From: Zwartia hollandica | GTDB lineage: Bacteria; Pseudomonadota; Gammaproteobacteria; Burkholderiales; Burkholderiaceae_B | Reading direction: 5' to 3' | Length of the DNA: 64,000 bases | Assembly: GCF_019923725.1 (NCBI RefSeq) | Contig: NZ_JAHXRI010000007.1 | Location: forward strand, 248,001-312,000 | Shown here: in pieces, positions 26,147 to 36,193 of the stretch | Layout of the letters: every line of letters starts with the position of its first letter | Position numbering within the stretch: position 1 is the first letter of the stretch | Translations under genes and position numbers: made by a program | Notes under the pieces: generated by a model | The model's input: the letters and a program-made list of their open reading frames with translations, nothing else | The model's database searches: none | Told to the model about the DNA's origin: nothing

Positions 26147-27634
26147 ATGAAAAACCTGCTTGCGGCCGTTGATCTTGGCTCAAACAGCTTTAGGCTCTCA
26201 ATCGGTCGGGTGGCTGAACAAAATGGTACGAAACACATCTACCAAATAGACCGGCTCAAAGAGACCGTCCGCTTGGCTGCCGGTCTTGACTCGGCAAAAA
26301 TGCTCAACCAAGAGTCCATCAAGAGAGCAATCGAGGTGTTACACCTCTTTGGGGATCGCTTGCGGACTTTTCATCCAGATCGTGTCCGCGCAGTGGCCAC
26401 AAACACCTTCCGCGTAGCGCGAAATGTGGCAGATTTTCTACCCGAAGCCGAGGCGGCACTGGGGTTTCCCATTGAAGTGATCGCTGGACGCGAAGAAGCG
26501 CGTCTGATCTACACAGGGGTGAGTCATACCCTGCCCGTGTCTCAAACCAAACGTCTGGTCGTCGATATCGGTGGCGGCTCCACCGAGGTCATTATTGGCA
26601 AGGGTGACGAGCCGGTTTTGATGTCTTCACTCTATATGGGCTGCGTAAGCTTTAGCCGAAAGTTTTTTCCAGACGGCAAGATCGACGCCTATTCACTCAA
26701 GCTCGCAGAAGTGGCCGCACGACGCGAAATAGAGCCGATCACCAAACCCTACCGCAAGATGGGTTGGGACGTGGCCTACGGCTCCTCGGGCACCGCCAAA
26801 GCGCTGTATGCCATCCTGACGGAGGGCAAGTTCTCCAAGGACGGAATTACGCGCGAGGGACTTGAGCGCTTAAAAGCGAAGCTTGTGCGAAGTGGTCGAG
26901 TCATTCCTGACCAGTTGCCCGGCATTAAAACCGAACGCGCAGAGGTATTAACGGGCGGTTTAGCCATCATGAGCGCTTTTTTCGATGAAATGGGTGTTGA
27001 ACGGATGCAGACGGGCGACGGCGCCCTGCGCCTTGGCGTACTGGTCGACCTAGCGGGCCGCGAGGAATCTCACGACCGTCGCGACCAAACGGTCACCGCC
27101 TTCGTCCGCCGCTATCACGTCGATGCACGTCAAGCGACACGCGTTAAACGTTGTGCCCTCACTCTCTTTGAGAGTTTATTTCCTGAGCGTGGCGAACAAG
27201 ACGAGTTAAAGCAAACGGTTCGCTGGGCGGCAACGCTACACGAGGTTGGGGTCTCAATCGCGCAGGCTGGTTACCACAAACACAGTGCCTACATTCTGAA
27301 TAATGCCGATATGCCAGGCTTTTCGAAGGTAGACCAGGAAAGCCTGGGGCTTCTTGCGCTTGCGCACACTGGAAAACTGTCGCGAGCTGACGCGCTGATC
27401 AAAACCAAAGATCAATGGCTGGCTATTCTGTGCTTACGCCTAGCAGTGCTGCTATGCCGGCGCCGCGAAGATGTCAGCAAACTACCATTAACAATCGGCG
27501 TCAAGAACCAAACGATCACATGTAAAGTCGATAAAAAATGGCTGGCCTCACACCCTCTGACAGACTTTTCTCTGCACGGAGAAGAGGATGAGTGGGTAAA
27601 AGTCGGCTATAACTTTGAGCTTATTCCCGTCTAG
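26147..27634 (+). CDS. ppx: Exopolyphosphatase (Ppx/GppA)
   Basis: 495 residues from the ATG at 26147 (TTGGA just upstream). The ASKHA ATPase-like motifs are AAVDLGSNSFRLSI, VVDIGGGSTEVIIG and GSSGTAKAL; the C-terminal half is the HD-like helical domain. It degrades polyphosphate (or pppGpp). Divergent from ppk, so synthesis and breakdown of polyphosphate share one intergenic region. Convergent with glmM, 9 bp apart. Confidence 0.92.
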   Translation: MKNLLAAVDLGSNSFRLSIGRVAEQNGTKHIYQIDRLKETVRLAAGLDSAKMLNQESIKRAIEVLHLFGDRLRTFHPDRVRAVATNTFRVARNVADFLPEAEAALGFPIEVIAGREEARLIYTGVSHTLPVSQTKRLVVDIGGGSTEVIIGKGDEPVLMSSLYMGCVSFSRKFFPDGKIDAYSLKLAEVAARREIEPITKPYRKMGWDVAYGSSGTAKALYAILTEGKFSKDGITREGLERLKAKLVRSGRVIPDQLPGIKTERAEVLTGGLAIMSAFFDEMGVERMQTGDGALRLGVLVDLAGREESHDRRDQTVTAFVRRYHVDARQATRVKRCALTLFESLFPERGEQDELKQTVRWAATLHEVGVSIAQAGYHKHSAYILNNADMPGFSKVDQESLGLLALAHTGKLSRADALIKTKDQWLAILCLRLAVLLCRRREDVSKLPLTIGVKNQTITCKVDKKWLASHPLTDFSLHGEEDEWVKVGYNFELIPV

Positions 27635-27643
27635 ACGTCGCGC

Positions 27644-28990
27644 TTAAGCGGTCAAATCGACCGCCGCCAAGATCTCTACGCACTGGCTCGCAAGTGCCTC
27701 TTGTTCGGCCTCCACCATCAGCCTAAGTTTAGGCTCTGTGCCTGAGGCCCGAATTAATACGCGTCCCTTGTCACCCAACAGCGACTCCACTTGTTTTTGC
27801 GCAGCCTGCAAGCCCGCATGGCTTGCCCAATCTATGCCGGGTTTAAGTGGCACATTAATCATTTTCTGAGGATACATTTTCAGTGCGGACACCCAGGCCT
27901 CAAGTGACTCGCCGCTCCGCTTGAGTGCAGCCAATACTTGAAGCGCCGCAACGATGCCATCACCCGTGGTATGGCAGTCCAGACAAAGTAAGTGACCCGA
28001 GCTCTCCCCACCATAGAGCCAACCACGCTTACGCAACTGCTCGAGCACATACCGATCACCCACTTGTGCCCGTTCAAAGTCAATCCCTAAGGCTCGAATC
28101 TGTTTCTCAAAGCCGAAGTTAGTCATCAAGGTACCCACCACACCGGCAACTGCACCTCGCGTCATGCGCTCGCGCACCACAGCAAACAGCAACTCATCGC
28201 CGTTGTAGATCCGACCAGAGGCGTCGACCATTTGGACGCGGTCCGCATCCCCATCTAGCGCAATACCAAGATCAGCGCCACGCGCTTTCACTTCCGCAGC
28301 AAGGCTCTCGGGATGCAGCGCACCGACATCCTTATTAATGTTAAAGCCGTTCGGCGATACACCAATTGCGTGCACCTCCGCCCCCAACTCCCTGAAAACA
28401 TGCGGTGCGATGTGATAAGCCGCACCGTTGGCCGCATCAATCACCAGTTTTAGACCATCTAAGTCCAGATCTGAAGGAAAGGTACTTTTACAAAACTCAA
28501 TATAGCGACCTGGTGCGTCATCGATACGACGCGCGCGACCAAGCTTTTCGGAAGTGACACAACCCAAGGGCTCCTCAAGGGCCGCCTCGATCGCTGCTTC
28601 AGTTTCATCGCGAAGCTTCATCCCGTTGGACGCAAAAAATTTGATCCCATTGTCTTGGTAAGCATTGTGTGACGCACTGATCACAATCCCCGCAACCAAA
28701 CGCCAAGTGCGCGTCAAGTAAGCAACCGCTGGCGTGGGGAGCGGACCCGCCAAGAGCACCTCAACGCCTGCAGCAGCAAAGCCAGCCTCAAGCGCCGACT
28801 CCAGCATATAACCGCTAATACGCGTGTCCTTGCCGATCAGCACTGTTGGCTTACCGCGACGCGTCGCATGCTCTTTGGCTAGCACCTTGCCAGCGGCATA
28901 GCCTAGACGCAGGGCAAACGCAGCATTAATCACATCGCCGCCAACTTCGCCACGCACGCCATCTGTTCCAAAATACTTACGTTGACTCAT
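27644..28990 (-). CDS. glmM: Phosphoglucosamine mutase
   Basis: 448 residues from the ATG at 28990. Motifs: YFGTDGVRG at the N-terminus, phospho-Ser107 in ISASHN, metal loop DGDADR, sugar loop GGESSGH and the phosphate loop [10 protein letters not shown]. Converts glucosamine-6-P to glucosamine-1-P for peptidoglycan and LPS. Overlaps folP by 4 bp (ATGA), the ftsH-folP-glmM order. Confidence 0.95.
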   Translation of the reverse strand: MSQRKYFGTDGVRGEVGGDVINAAFALRLGYAAGKVLAKEHATRRGKPTVLIGKDTRISGYMLESALEAGFAAAGVEVLLAGPLPTPAVAYLTRTWRLVAGIVISASHNAYQDNGIKFFASNGMKLRDETEAAIEAALEEPLGCVTSEKLGRARRIDDAPGRYIEFCKSTFPSDLDLDGLKLVIDAANGAAYHIAPHVFRELGAEVHAIGVSPNGFNINKDVGALHPESLAAEVKARGADLGIALDGDADRVQMVDASGRIYNGDELLFAVVRERMTRGAVAGVVGTLMTNFGFEKQIRALGIDFERAQVGDRYVLEQLRKRGWLYGGESSGHLLCLDCHTTGDGIVAALQVLAALKRSGESLEAWVSALKMYPQKMINVPLKPGIDWASHAGLQAAQKQVESLLGDKGRVLIRASGTEPKLRLMVEAEQEALASQCVEILAAVDLTA

Positions 28991-29832
28991 ACCGTGTTTC
29001 CCGCATCCTTTACCGACTGCCAAATGATCAGTGCATCGCGGGTCTCACCCACATCATGCACCCGAAGTACCTCCGCACCATGTGCGACCCCTGCCAGGGC
29101 CGCCGCAATACTACCGGCCAAACGCTGATCAACCGACCTTCCGGTTACTGCACCAAGCATCGATTTACGCGAGGCCCCAAAAACGACAGGATAACCGCTG
29201 GATACGATAGTCTCCAACTCGGCAATCAGTTGATAGTTTTGAGCAACTGTTTTACCAAACCCAAAACCAGGATCCAGGCTGATTCGGGCGCGGGCCACGC
29301 CCAATTGCTCCAAGCTGTGCGCTTGTTGCAACAAAGCCTCATGAACGTCACGCACAACATCCTCATATTGTGGGTCCTGCTGCATCGTGCGAGGTTCACC
29401 CTGCATATGCATGACGCATATGCCGCAATTAGGATGGGCCGCCACAACAGCACGGGCTTGCGCGGACCGCATACCCGTCACGTCATTAATGATGTCTGCA
29501 CCCGCGGCAAGCACTACGCGCATCACCTCGGCCTTGCAGGTATCAATAGAAACGGCCACGCCGCTGCCTCTAACAGCTTCTAGAACCGGCATGACACGCG
29601 CTAGTTCAGCTTCTAACGCAACAGGTGCAGCACCGGGACGCGTGGACTCACCACCAATATCGAGAATATTTGCGCCCTCGGCTACAAGCTTACGTGCATG
29701 CGCAATGGCAGCATCCGTCTGATCATGCTGTCCCCCATCGGAAAAAGAGTCGGGGGTGACATTGACGATGCCCATAAGAATCGGGCGCTCGAGGGAAAAC
29801 TCGTAGCGCCCGCACTGCCATACTTTATGCAT
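28987..29832 (-). CDS. folP: Dihydropteroate synthase
   Basis: 281 residues, TIM barrel. [25 protein letters not shown] and [10 protein letters not shown] are the pterin, pyrophosphate and pABA loops. Joins hydroxymethyl-dihydropterin and p-aminobenzoate. It is 20 bp after ftsH and coupled to glmM. Together with folB and the FolM-like gene at 18.3-19.5 kb, this is a second folate locus in the window. Confidence 0.95.
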   Translation of the reverse strand: MHKVWQCGRYEFSLERPILMGIVNVTPDSFSDGGQHDQTDAAIAHARKLVAEGANILDIGGESTRPGAAPVALEAELARVMPVLEAVRGSGVAVSIDTCKAEVMRVVLAAGADIINDVTGMRSAQARAVVAAHPNCGICVMHMQGEPRTMQQDPQYEDVVRDVHEALLQQAHSLEQLGVARARISLDPGFGFGKTVAQNYQLIAELETIVSSGYPVVFGASRKSMLGAVTGRSVDQRLAGSIAAALAGVAHGAEVLRVHDVGETRDALIIWQSVKDAGNTV

Positions 29833-29852
29833 ACCGGAATGAATCGTCGCGT

Positions 29853-31745
29853 TTAGACCGCAGCGGCTGGATCACTCGTTGTTCCCGGTGCAGTTCCGCT
29901 GGGAGGCGAACCTGTCGAATCCATAGGCACATCGGGGACTTTTGGCTCGCGCGGAGGACGACCTTCAATGATGTCGTTGATCTGATCCGCATCAATCGTT
30001 TCCCACTCAAGCAACGTTTTCGCCATCAGTTCAACTTTCTCGCGATTGTTTTCAAGAATCGCGCGGGCCACCGCATATTGCTCGTCGATGATCTTGCGAA
30101 TCTGCCGGTCGACTTTTTGCATGGTGTCTTCAGACATATGCGTAGTTTTAGTCACGCTGCGGCCCAAGAAAACCTCGCCCTCATTTTCTGCATACACCAT
30201 GGGGCCGAGCTCTTCCGACATACCGTAACGCGTCACCATGTCGCGCGCCATCGCTGTGGCACGTTCAAAGTCATTCGAGGCGCCCGTCGTCATTTGGTTC
30301 ATGAACAACTCCTCGGCGATACGACCTCCAAACAACACGGCGATCGTGCACAACATACGCTCTTTGTCCATGCTGTAGCGGTCACCTTCAGGTAACTGCA
30401 TCGTCACACCGAGCGCACGACCACGAGGAATAATCGTGACTTTGTGAACCGGATCGGTTTTGGGCAGCATCCGCGCAACCACGGCATGACCAGACTCGTG
30501 GTAGGCCGTATTACGACGCTCTTCTTCGGGCATCACGAGTGAACGTCGCTCAGCGCCCATCATGATTTTGTCTTTGGCTTTTTCAAAGTCGGACATATCA
30601 ACCGTACGGCCATTACGACGCGCCGCAAACAAGGCAGACTCGTTGACCAAGTTAGCCAGATCTGCGCCAGAAAATCCGGGGCAACCACGTGCCAACACGT
30701 GTGCATCCACGTTTTGTGCCAAAGGCACTTTGCGCATGTGAACCTTGAGAATTTGCTCGCGACCACGAATATCCGGCAGCGGCACGACAACTTGACGATC
30801 AAAGCGGCCTGGTCGCAGTAAAGCCGGATCCAGCACATCTGGACGGTTGGTCGCCGCGATCACAATGACACCCACTCCCGACTCAAAGCCATCCATCTCC
30901 ACTAACAACTGGTTCAGCGTCTGTTCACGCTCGTCGTTACCGCCGCCTAAGCCTGCGCCGCGCTGACGACCAACCGCATCGATTTCATCGATAAAAATGA
31001 TGCAAGGTGACTGTTTTTTAGCGTTTTCAAACATGTCGCGCACGCGCGCTGCGCCCACACCGACAAACATCTCGACAAAGTCAGAACCCGAAATACTAAA
31101 GAAAGGAACTTTGGCTTCACCAGCGATGGCTTTGGCCAGGAGTGTTTTACCTGTACCGGGCGAACCCACCATCAACACGCCGCGCGGAATATGTCCACCA
31201 AGCTTTTGAAACTTAGTCGGATCGCGCAAAAAATCGACCAGCTCTTGTACGTCTTCTTTGGCCTCATCACACCCGGCCACATCAGCAAAGGTCACGGCAT
31301 TGGTGCTCTCGTCAAGCATCTTCGCGCGCGACTTACCAAAACTAAACGCACCGCCTTTGCCGCCACCCTGCATTTGACGCATGAAAAACACCCATACGCC
31401 GATCAGTAACAACATCGGGAACCAGGAAACAAAAATACTCATCAAGAAGGAAGGCTCTTCACGCGCCTTACCAGACACTTGCACACCCGCCTTCATCAGG
31501 TCAGAGACCATCCAGAGATCACCTGGAGAGGTCAAGGTGTAGGAGCGACCGGAGTCAGGTGTGACATGCAGGACGTCGCTTTGAACATCGACCTTACGAA
31601 TTTTTCCGGAGCGCGCATCGTCCATGAACTGGGTATAGCTCACCGAGTCTTGCGAAGGCGCACGCGTGTCGAACTGTTTGAACACAGTAAACAACACAAG
31701 CGCAATCACCATCCAGACCGCAACTTTCGAAAAAGAATTATTCAA
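29853..31745 (-). CDS. ftsH: Membrane AAA+ zinc protease FtsH (TTG start)
   Basis: 630 residues when started at the TTG at 31745 ([15 protein letters not shown]). That codon has a strong site (TGGAGA, 8 nt upstream), and the protein then begins at the first membrane helix as in homologues. No ATG is suitable. Two N-terminal helices flank a periplasmic loop; AAA module with [19 protein letters not shown] and the second region of homology; protease domain with HESGH. It degrades membrane and regulatory proteins. The Pro/Gly-rich tail after residue 600 is variable. Confidence 0.94.
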   Translation of the reverse strand: MNNSFSKVAVWMVIALVLFTVFKQFDTRAPSQDSVSYTQFMDDARSGKIRKVDVQSDVLHVTPDSGRSYTLTSPGDLWMVSDLMKAGVQVSGKAREEPSFLMSIFVSWFPMLLLIGVWVFFMRQMQGGGKGGAFSFGKSRAKMLDESTNAVTFADVAGCDEAKEDVQELVDFLRDPTKFQKLGGHIPRGVLMVGSPGTGKTLLAKAIAGEAKVPFFSISGSDFVEMFVGVGAARVRDMFENAKKQSPCIIFIDEIDAVGRQRGAGLGGGNDEREQTLNQLLVEMDGFESGVGVIVIAATNRPDVLDPALLRPGRFDRQVVVPLPDIRGREQILKVHMRKVPLAQNVDAHVLARGCPGFSGADLANLVNESALFAARRNGRTVDMSDFEKAKDKIMMGAERRSLVMPEEERRNTAYHESGHAVVARMLPKTDPVHKVTIIPRGRALGVTMQLPEGDRYSMDKERMLCTIAVLFGGRIAEELFMNQMTTGASNDFERATAMARDMVTRYGMSEELGPMVYAENEGEVFLGRSVTKTTHMSEDTMQKVDRQIRKIIDEQYAVARAILENNREKVELMAKTLLEWETIDADQINDIIEGRPPREPKVPDVPMDSTGSPPSGTAPGTTSDPAAAV

Positions 31746-31937
31746 GGCCGATCTCCAGCTTGTATTCTGACGAGAGGCGATTCCTTTTGGCCCAAAGGAG
31801 TCACCGCAAAAGGATCCATTGCCCATTCTACCCCGTTTCAACCACGCAATTCGTAGCAATGCCGGTTGATAAGAAGGGGTATAAGAGCTTGAAAAAACAG
31901 CTAAAAAAGCACCTACGTCTGACCAAATTCTTGGGCG

Positions 31938-32573
31938 CTAACCCTTTCGACCCTTGGCAATCAAAAAGGTTTCAGAAGATCGATCCCGCGAGGCCTTTGG
32001 CTTGCGCTCCACCACTCTTTTGAAGTGGCGCTTAAAACTTTCCACGATTTGGGAAAATCCGCTTCCATGAAAGGCTTTGACGATTAACGCCCCCTCAGGT
32101 TTGAGGTGCATTAGTGAAAATTCAAGAGCTAGATCGCAAACTTGTTGAATTCTGGCCGAATCGGCACTGCCCACCCCGGATAAATTGGGCGCCATGTCCG
32201 ACATGACGAGATCTACAGCCTGTCCTTGGAGAAGGGCATTTAGCTGCTGCGCCACGCCCTCTTCGTTGAAGTCGCCAAGAATGAACTCCACACCCTCGAT
32301 TGGCTCCATCGGCAATAGATCCAGGGCAATAATTCGACCATCGATTACACCGCCCTTCACCACCAGGCGTTCGCGCGCAACCTGCGACCAACTACCTGGG
32401 GTCGCGCCTAAATCGACCACGACGTCGCCCCGGCGCATGAGTTTTTCGGCATCCAGGATCTCCGTGAGCTTAAACGCCGCACGAGCCCGATACCCTTTTT
32501 GTTGCGCTAATTTAACGAATGGGTCGTTGATATGCTGCATTACCCACTCTTTTGAAAATTTGTTCTTGGCCAT
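31938..32573 (-). CDS. rlmE: 23S rRNA 2'-O-methyltransferase (U2552)
   Basis: 211 residues from the ATG at 32573. SAM motif [14 protein letters not shown], and the K-D-K-E tetrad in [24 protein letters not shown] and [11 protein letters not shown]. Methylates U2552 in 23S rRNA late in 50S assembly. Upstream of ftsH as in many bacteria; the 192-bp gap to ftsH holds a TAGAAT element on the minus strand (ATTCTA on the plus strand near 31828) but no clear -35. Confidence 0.93.
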   Translation of the reverse strand: MAKNKFSKEWVMQHINDPFVKLAQQKGYRARAAFKLTEILDAEKLMRRGDVVVDLGATPGSWSQVARERLVVKGGVIDGRIIALDLLPMEPIEGVEFILGDFNEEGVAQQLNALLQGQAVDLVMSDMAPNLSGVGSADSARIQQVCDLALEFSLMHLKPEGALIVKAFHGSGFSQIVESFKRHFKRVVERKPKASRDRSSETFLIAKGRKG

Positions 32574-32591
32574 TCCCGTACAATTCACCTT

Positions 32592-33197
32592 ATGACTATG
32601 GAACTCACCCCACGCGAACGCAGTGCGCTGCGCGCCGCCGCCCACCCCCTCAAACCTGTCGTGTTAATTGGCGACAATGGTTTGACTGAGGCCGTATTAA
32701 AAGAAATCGATCGCGCGCTTTCTTCGCACGAATTAATCAAAGTGCGCGCTGGTACAGCAGATCGCGACGAGCGAGACACAATGCTTTCGGCAATTTGCGA
32801 AGCGCTATCGTGCGCACCCGTGCACCACTTAGGCAAAATGTTGATCCTGTTCCGGTCCGGAGAACAGAGCACCTACCTCCAACCGCCGGTCGAGCCTCGC
32901 AGCCCCGCCATACGCAAGCCCTCCGAACCGCACACGCCCAAAAAGCTTGCGGCTCATGGCAAAAAGCTTGAAAAACCTAAACGCCGAACACGTGCCGAGC
33001 GAGATCAAGACATTGACAGCGAACGTCCTACAGTGTTCGCCGGAGACAGGCCTGCCCGTCCAAGTACGCGTGCAAACACTGGCAAGGATACAGCACACGG
33101 GATTCCTCGCCGAAGCGCCCTATCGTTGCGAGCCGGTGCTCGGCGCGGCACGCTAGCCGCAACAAGTGCGCGCAAGCGCGCGCCGGTGAAACGCTAG
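32592..33197 (+). CDS. yhbY: YhbY/CRS1-CRM ribosome-assembly protein with long basic tail
   Basis: 201 residues. Residues 1-95 form the CRM domain ([49 protein letters not shown]), which binds pre-50S rRNA. Residues 96-201 are an added Lys/Arg/Pro-rich disordered tail, about doubling the usual length of 97. Head-to-head with rlmE, only 18 bp apart, so both promoters must lie inside the opposite gene. No clear ribosome-binding site is seen. Confidence 0.88.
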   Translation: MTMELTPRERSALRAAAHPLKPVVLIGDNGLTEAVLKEIDRALSSHELIKVRAGTADRDERDTMLSAICEALSCAPVHHLGKMLILFRSGEQSTYLQPPVEPRSPAIRKPSEPHTPKKLAAHGKKLEKPKRRTRAERDQDIDSERPTVFAGDRPARPSTRANTGKDTAHGIPRRSALSLRAGARRGTLAATSARKRAPVKR

Positions 33198-33205
33198 TCT
33201 GCGCG

Positions 33206-33225
33206 GCTCTTGGCAAACCAAGGGC
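33206..33225. terminator. Bidirectional hairpin between yhbY and greA
   Basis: GCTCTTGG-CAAA-CCAAGGGC, an 8-bp stem with one G-T pair, lies exactly between the two convergent stop codons. It lacks a T tract, so efficiency is uncertain. Confidence 0.4.
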
Positions 33226-33702
33226 TTAGGCGTACTTGATACTCAGAATCTCGTACTCACGCTCGCCCGAAGGTGCCCTCACGGTCACCACATCGCCCTC
33301 GTATTTGCCAATCAGTGCACGTGCAACCGGACTGGACACCGAAATCAGGTTCGCTCGGATGTCGGCTTCGATATCCCCAACGATCTGATAAGTGACTTTG
33401 TCGCCAGACTCGAGGTCTTCGATCTCGACCGTCGCTCCAAAGACGACACGGCCATCCGCATCAATCGATGCCGGATCAATTAACTGCGCGTTGGATAAGG
33501 TCCCATCGAGCTCGCCGATGCGGAACTCGATAAAGCCTTGGCGTTCACGCGCTGCATCGTATTCAGCGTTTTCAGACAAATCACCCTGCGCGCGCGCCTC
33601 AGCAATCGCGTTAATCACAGCAGGACGTTCGACGTGCTTGAGTCGGTGCAGTTCAGCTTGCAAGCGCTCGGCCCCGCGCACGGTAAGAGGAATAGTGGCC
33701 AT
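33226..33702 (-). CDS. greA: Transcript cleavage factor GreA
   Basis: 158 residues: N-terminal coiled coil (PLTVRGAERLQAELHRL to LSENAEYDAARERQ, with the acidic tip residues Asp/Glu) and a C-terminal FKBP-like domain. It enters the RNA polymerase secondary channel and rescues backtracked complexes. A GC-rich hairpin with a T-rich tail stands directly before its start codon. Usually this gene follows carB; here five genes intervene. Confidence 0.95.
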   Translation of the reverse strand: MATIPLTVRGAERLQAELHRLKHVERPAVINAIAEARAQGDLSENAEYDAARERQGFIEFRIGELDGTLSNAQLIDPASIDADGRVVFGATVEIEDLESGDKVTYQIVGDIEADIRANLISVSSPVARALIGKYEGDVVTVRAPSGEREYEILSIKYA

Positions 33703-33711
33703 AGTGTTTTC

Positions 33712-33748
33712 CCAAAAAGCAAAACCCCGGATCGAGTCGAAACCGGGG
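33712..33748 (-). terminator. Terminator-like hairpin in the greA leader
   Basis: On the minus strand CCCCGG (33748-33743), a 12-nt loop, CCGGGG (33730-33725), then TTTTGCTTTTT, ending about 10 nt before the greA ATG. It looks like an intrinsic terminator but lies upstream of greA, and no minus-strand gene precedes it for 2.4 kb. This points to early termination within the greA leader, comparable to the E. coli greA leader RNA (GraL). Confidence 0.65.
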
Positions 33749-33906
33749 CAATCAACAAGACTGTATTGTGAGGAAAATTTAGGGCAAATGCAAGTACTGC
33801 GTTCTTTTTGGCCTTACGAATTAGATAAAGGCATTCTGAGTGCTTGCAACTAGAAGTCCGACCATCCTGATTTTTGTCGTCCAAATCAAACACTTTTCAA
33901 AGAAAA

Positions 33907-33948
33907 AATGTAGCGAACACTAAAATTTAATGTTGTAAATGCTACATT
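33907..33948. promoter_or_regulatory. Interrupted dyad upstream of fpr
   Basis: AATGTAGC (33907-33914) and GCTACATT (33941-33948) are perfect inverted repeats enclosing an imperfect inner dyad (AACACTAAA / TTTAATGTT). It is 91 bp upstream of the fpr start, in the 336-bp gap between greA and fpr. It may be an operator or an RNA hairpin; the rest of that gap holds the greA leader hairpin and no gene that I can see. Confidence 0.4.
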
Positions 33949-34038
33949 GCAGACACCGTTAAAAAAGCTGTCAGCGCCAAGCCAGTTTGCATGGTGTCAA
34001 GGACAGGTTTCTTTCTATCACTTTACGACGAGTCCGCC

Positions 34039-34812
34039 ATGAGTGCCTTTAATGAAGAGCGAGTGTTAACAGTTCATCACTGGACTGATCGACTGTTTAG
34101 TTTCACAACAACACGCGATCCCTCCTTGCGTTTTAGCAATGGCCATTTCACGATGATCGGCTTGCGCGTCAACGACAAGCCCTTGCTGCGCGCCTATAGC
34201 ATCGTCAGCGCCAACTACGAAGAGCATCTTGAATTCTTAAGCATCAAAGTCGAGGACGGCCCGCTGACCTCTCGCTTGCAGCACATCAAAGTCGGAGACT
34301 CTATTGTTGTTGGACGCAAGCCCACTGGCACTTTACTCATCGACTATTTATTACCTGGCAAACGTCTGTATATGTTTTCATCCGGGACCGGACTTGCACC
34401 GTTTCTCAGCGTCATTCGTGATCCAGAGACCTATGAGAAATTTGAAGAAGTCATCTTGGTACACGGCGTGCGTGAAGTCGCCGAGCTGGCCTATCACGAT
34501 TATCTGACCCAGACGCTGCCTCAGCACGAGCTCTTAGGTGAAATGGTCTCCAAGCAATTAAAGTACTACCCCACCGTGACGCGTGAAGCCTATAAAAACA
34601 CGGGGCGTATCACCACCCTAATTGAAAGCGGTAAGCTTTTTTCGGACTTGGACGTGCCTGCCTTAAATCGCGAACAAGATCGCATCATGATTTGCGGTAG
34701 TCCTGGCATGTTGCGCGACCTTAAAACCATGCTTGAAGAGCGCAGTTTTAACGAGGGCAACACCTCGAAACCTGGGGACTTTGTCATTGAGCGTGCGTTT
34801 GCAGAGCAGTAA
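34039..34812 (+). CDS. fpr: Ferredoxin/flavodoxin-NADP reductase
   Basis: 257 residues from the ATG at 34039, the usual length. FAD motif RAYSIVSANYEEHLEF, FMFSSGTGLAPFLSVI-type NADP site (SSGTGLAPF) and a C-terminal VIERAFAEQ tail. Transfers electrons between NADPH and ferredoxin or flavodoxin. In pseudomonads fpr is part of the oxidative-stress response; here a TetR-type regulator follows 11 bp downstream and a dyad lies upstream. Confidence 0.93.
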   Translation: MSAFNEERVLTVHHWTDRLFSFTTTRDPSLRFSNGHFTMIGLRVNDKPLLRAYSIVSANYEEHLEFLSIKVEDGPLTSRLQHIKVGDSIVVGRKPTGTLLIDYLLPGKRLYMFSSGTGLAPFLSVIRDPETYEKFEEVILVHGVREVAELAYHDYLTQTLPQHELLGEMVSKQLKYYPTVTREAYKNTGRITTLIESGKLFSDLDVPALNREQDRIMICGSPGMLRDLKTMLEERSFNEGNTSKPGDFVIERAFAEQ

Positions 34813-34823
34813 TTCGTCAACCA

Positions 34824-35501
34824 ATGACCGCCAAGGCCATGTCTAACTCGCAGCCCCAGCGCAAAGTCGGGGCCCGCGAAAAGTCAGCGGAAACCACCCG
34901 CGATAGTCTGCTCAGGGCTGCCATCAAAGTCTTCGCCAAGCACGGCTTTGACGGTGGCAGCATCGACCAGATCTCGAAGGCAGCCAACTCACATGACCGA
35001 ATGATTTATTACTACTTCGGTAATAAAGAAAGTCTATTTGTTGCGGCTCTCGAGGAAATTTATCGACGTTTCAACGTCGCCGAAGCCGCACTTAAACTCG
35101 ATTTGGCGCAGCCCAAGCTTGCTCTCGAGCAAGTGGTGCGCTTTGTTCTGCACTATTACAAGAAGCATCCAGAGTTTGTGACGCTACTCAATAGCGAGAA
35201 TCTCCACCGCGGCAAGCATATTGCGCGCTCAAACAAAGCACAGGAATTTTCCTCGCCTGCGATTAGTGTGGTCGACGAGGTGTTACGCCGGGGTATTGCG
35301 CAAGGAAGCTTTCGCGCAACAGTCGCCTCGCGCGACCTCTATATGATGATTGTCGCTTTGGGCTATTTCTATCAATCCAATAGATTCACCCTATCCGCTT
35401 TTTTAGGCGAAGATTTGGAGACTCCAGCCGTCTTCGAACAATGGGAAACCTTTGTCATTGACGCAGTACTCCGCACGGTACTCACCCCCGCCGCACTGTA
35501 A
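34824..35501 (+). CDS. TetR-family transcriptional regulator
   Basis: 225 residues. The helix-turn-helix domain covers residues about 22-70 (LLRAAIKVFAKHGFDGGSID, ISKAANSHDRMIYYYFGNKE). The C-terminal ligand domain is helical. An ATG at codon 6 is an alternative start. It follows fpr by 11 bp, so it may act on fpr or on nearby genes; the ligand is unknown. Confidence 0.85.
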   Translation: MTAKAMSNSQPQRKVGAREKSAETTRDSLLRAAIKVFAKHGFDGGSIDQISKAANSHDRMIYYYFGNKESLFVAALEEIYRRFNVAEAALKLDLAQPKLALEQVVRFVLHYYKKHPEFVTLLNSENLHRGKHIARSNKAQEFSSPAISVVDEVLRRGIAQGSFRATVASRDLYMMIVALGYFYQSNRFTLSAFLGEDLETPAVFEQWETFVIDAVLRTVLTPAAL

Positions 35502-35531
35502 ACTGCTCGCTTTGTTTAACTGAGCATTAGC

Positions 35532-36179
35532 ATGACAGAAATCTGGCTAGTACGACACGGAGAGACGCATTGGAACGCAGAGCGACGCGTGCAGGGATGG
35601 GAAGATATCGGTTTAAACGAAACAGGTGTTGAACAAGCACGGGCGCTCGCACTTCATATCAAGAAACTCGCACAAGCCGGTCAGCCTCTTGATGCGATTT
35701 ACACAAGCGACCTAAAACGCGCACATGCGACTGCGCAAACCGTTGCGACCGAAGTGAACTTACCGCTCAATATCCACAAAGGTGTTAGAGAGCGTCACTT
35801 CGGCGTGCTGCAAGGACTGGTCTACGACGAGATGGATGCCCACGCTCCGGAAGCTGCGGCCGTTTGGCGCTCGCGGGATCCAAACGCTGAACTCCCAGGT
35901 GGTGAATCGCTAGGTTTCTTTCATACTCGTGTCGTGAGCGCAATCGATGAAATCGCGGCACGCCATCTTGGCCAGCGCGTGATGGTGGTCAGTCATGGTG
36001 GCGCCATGGATATTATGTGGCGTCACGCTAACCAGGTTAGCCTGCAAGTGCCGCGTCAAGCCCCTCTGTTGAATGCGAGCCTGAACCGGCTAAAGGTTTC
36101 ACCACAAGGATGGAGCGTTATTCGTTGGGGTGATGTAGATCATTTGGCAAGCGGAGCACAAAACGACGTCACACCTTAA
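35532..36179 (+). CDS. Histidine phosphatase (phosphoglycerate-mutase-like)
   Basis: 215 residues. The phospho-His motif is LVRHGETHWN; RERHFGVLQG and the second His in VVSHGGAMD complete the active site of the cofactor-dependent branch. Close to GpmB and broad-specificity phosphatases (PhoE-type); the substrate cannot be told. Last of three plus-strand genes after fpr and the TetR gene; convergent with the SDR gene, 14 bp apart. Confidence 0.85.
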   Translation: MTEIWLVRHGETHWNAERRVQGWEDIGLNETGVEQARALALHIKKLAQAGQPLDAIYTSDLKRAHATAQTVATEVNLPLNIHKGVRERHFGVLQGLVYDEMDAHAPEAAAVWRSRDPNAELPGGESLGFFHTRVVSAIDEIAARHLGQRVMVVSHGGAMDIMWRHANQVSLQVPRQAPLLNASLNRLKVSPQGWSVIRWGDVDHLASGAQNDVTP

Positions 36180-36193
36180 TAGAAACTCGCCTG

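Noticed and set aside
31859-32023. Lys-rich plus-strand frame ([14 protein letters not shown]) near ftsH/rlmE
   Set aside because: It overlaps the 3' end of rlmE and the Lys codons mirror the T-rich rlmE-ftsH leader; no homologue is recognised.
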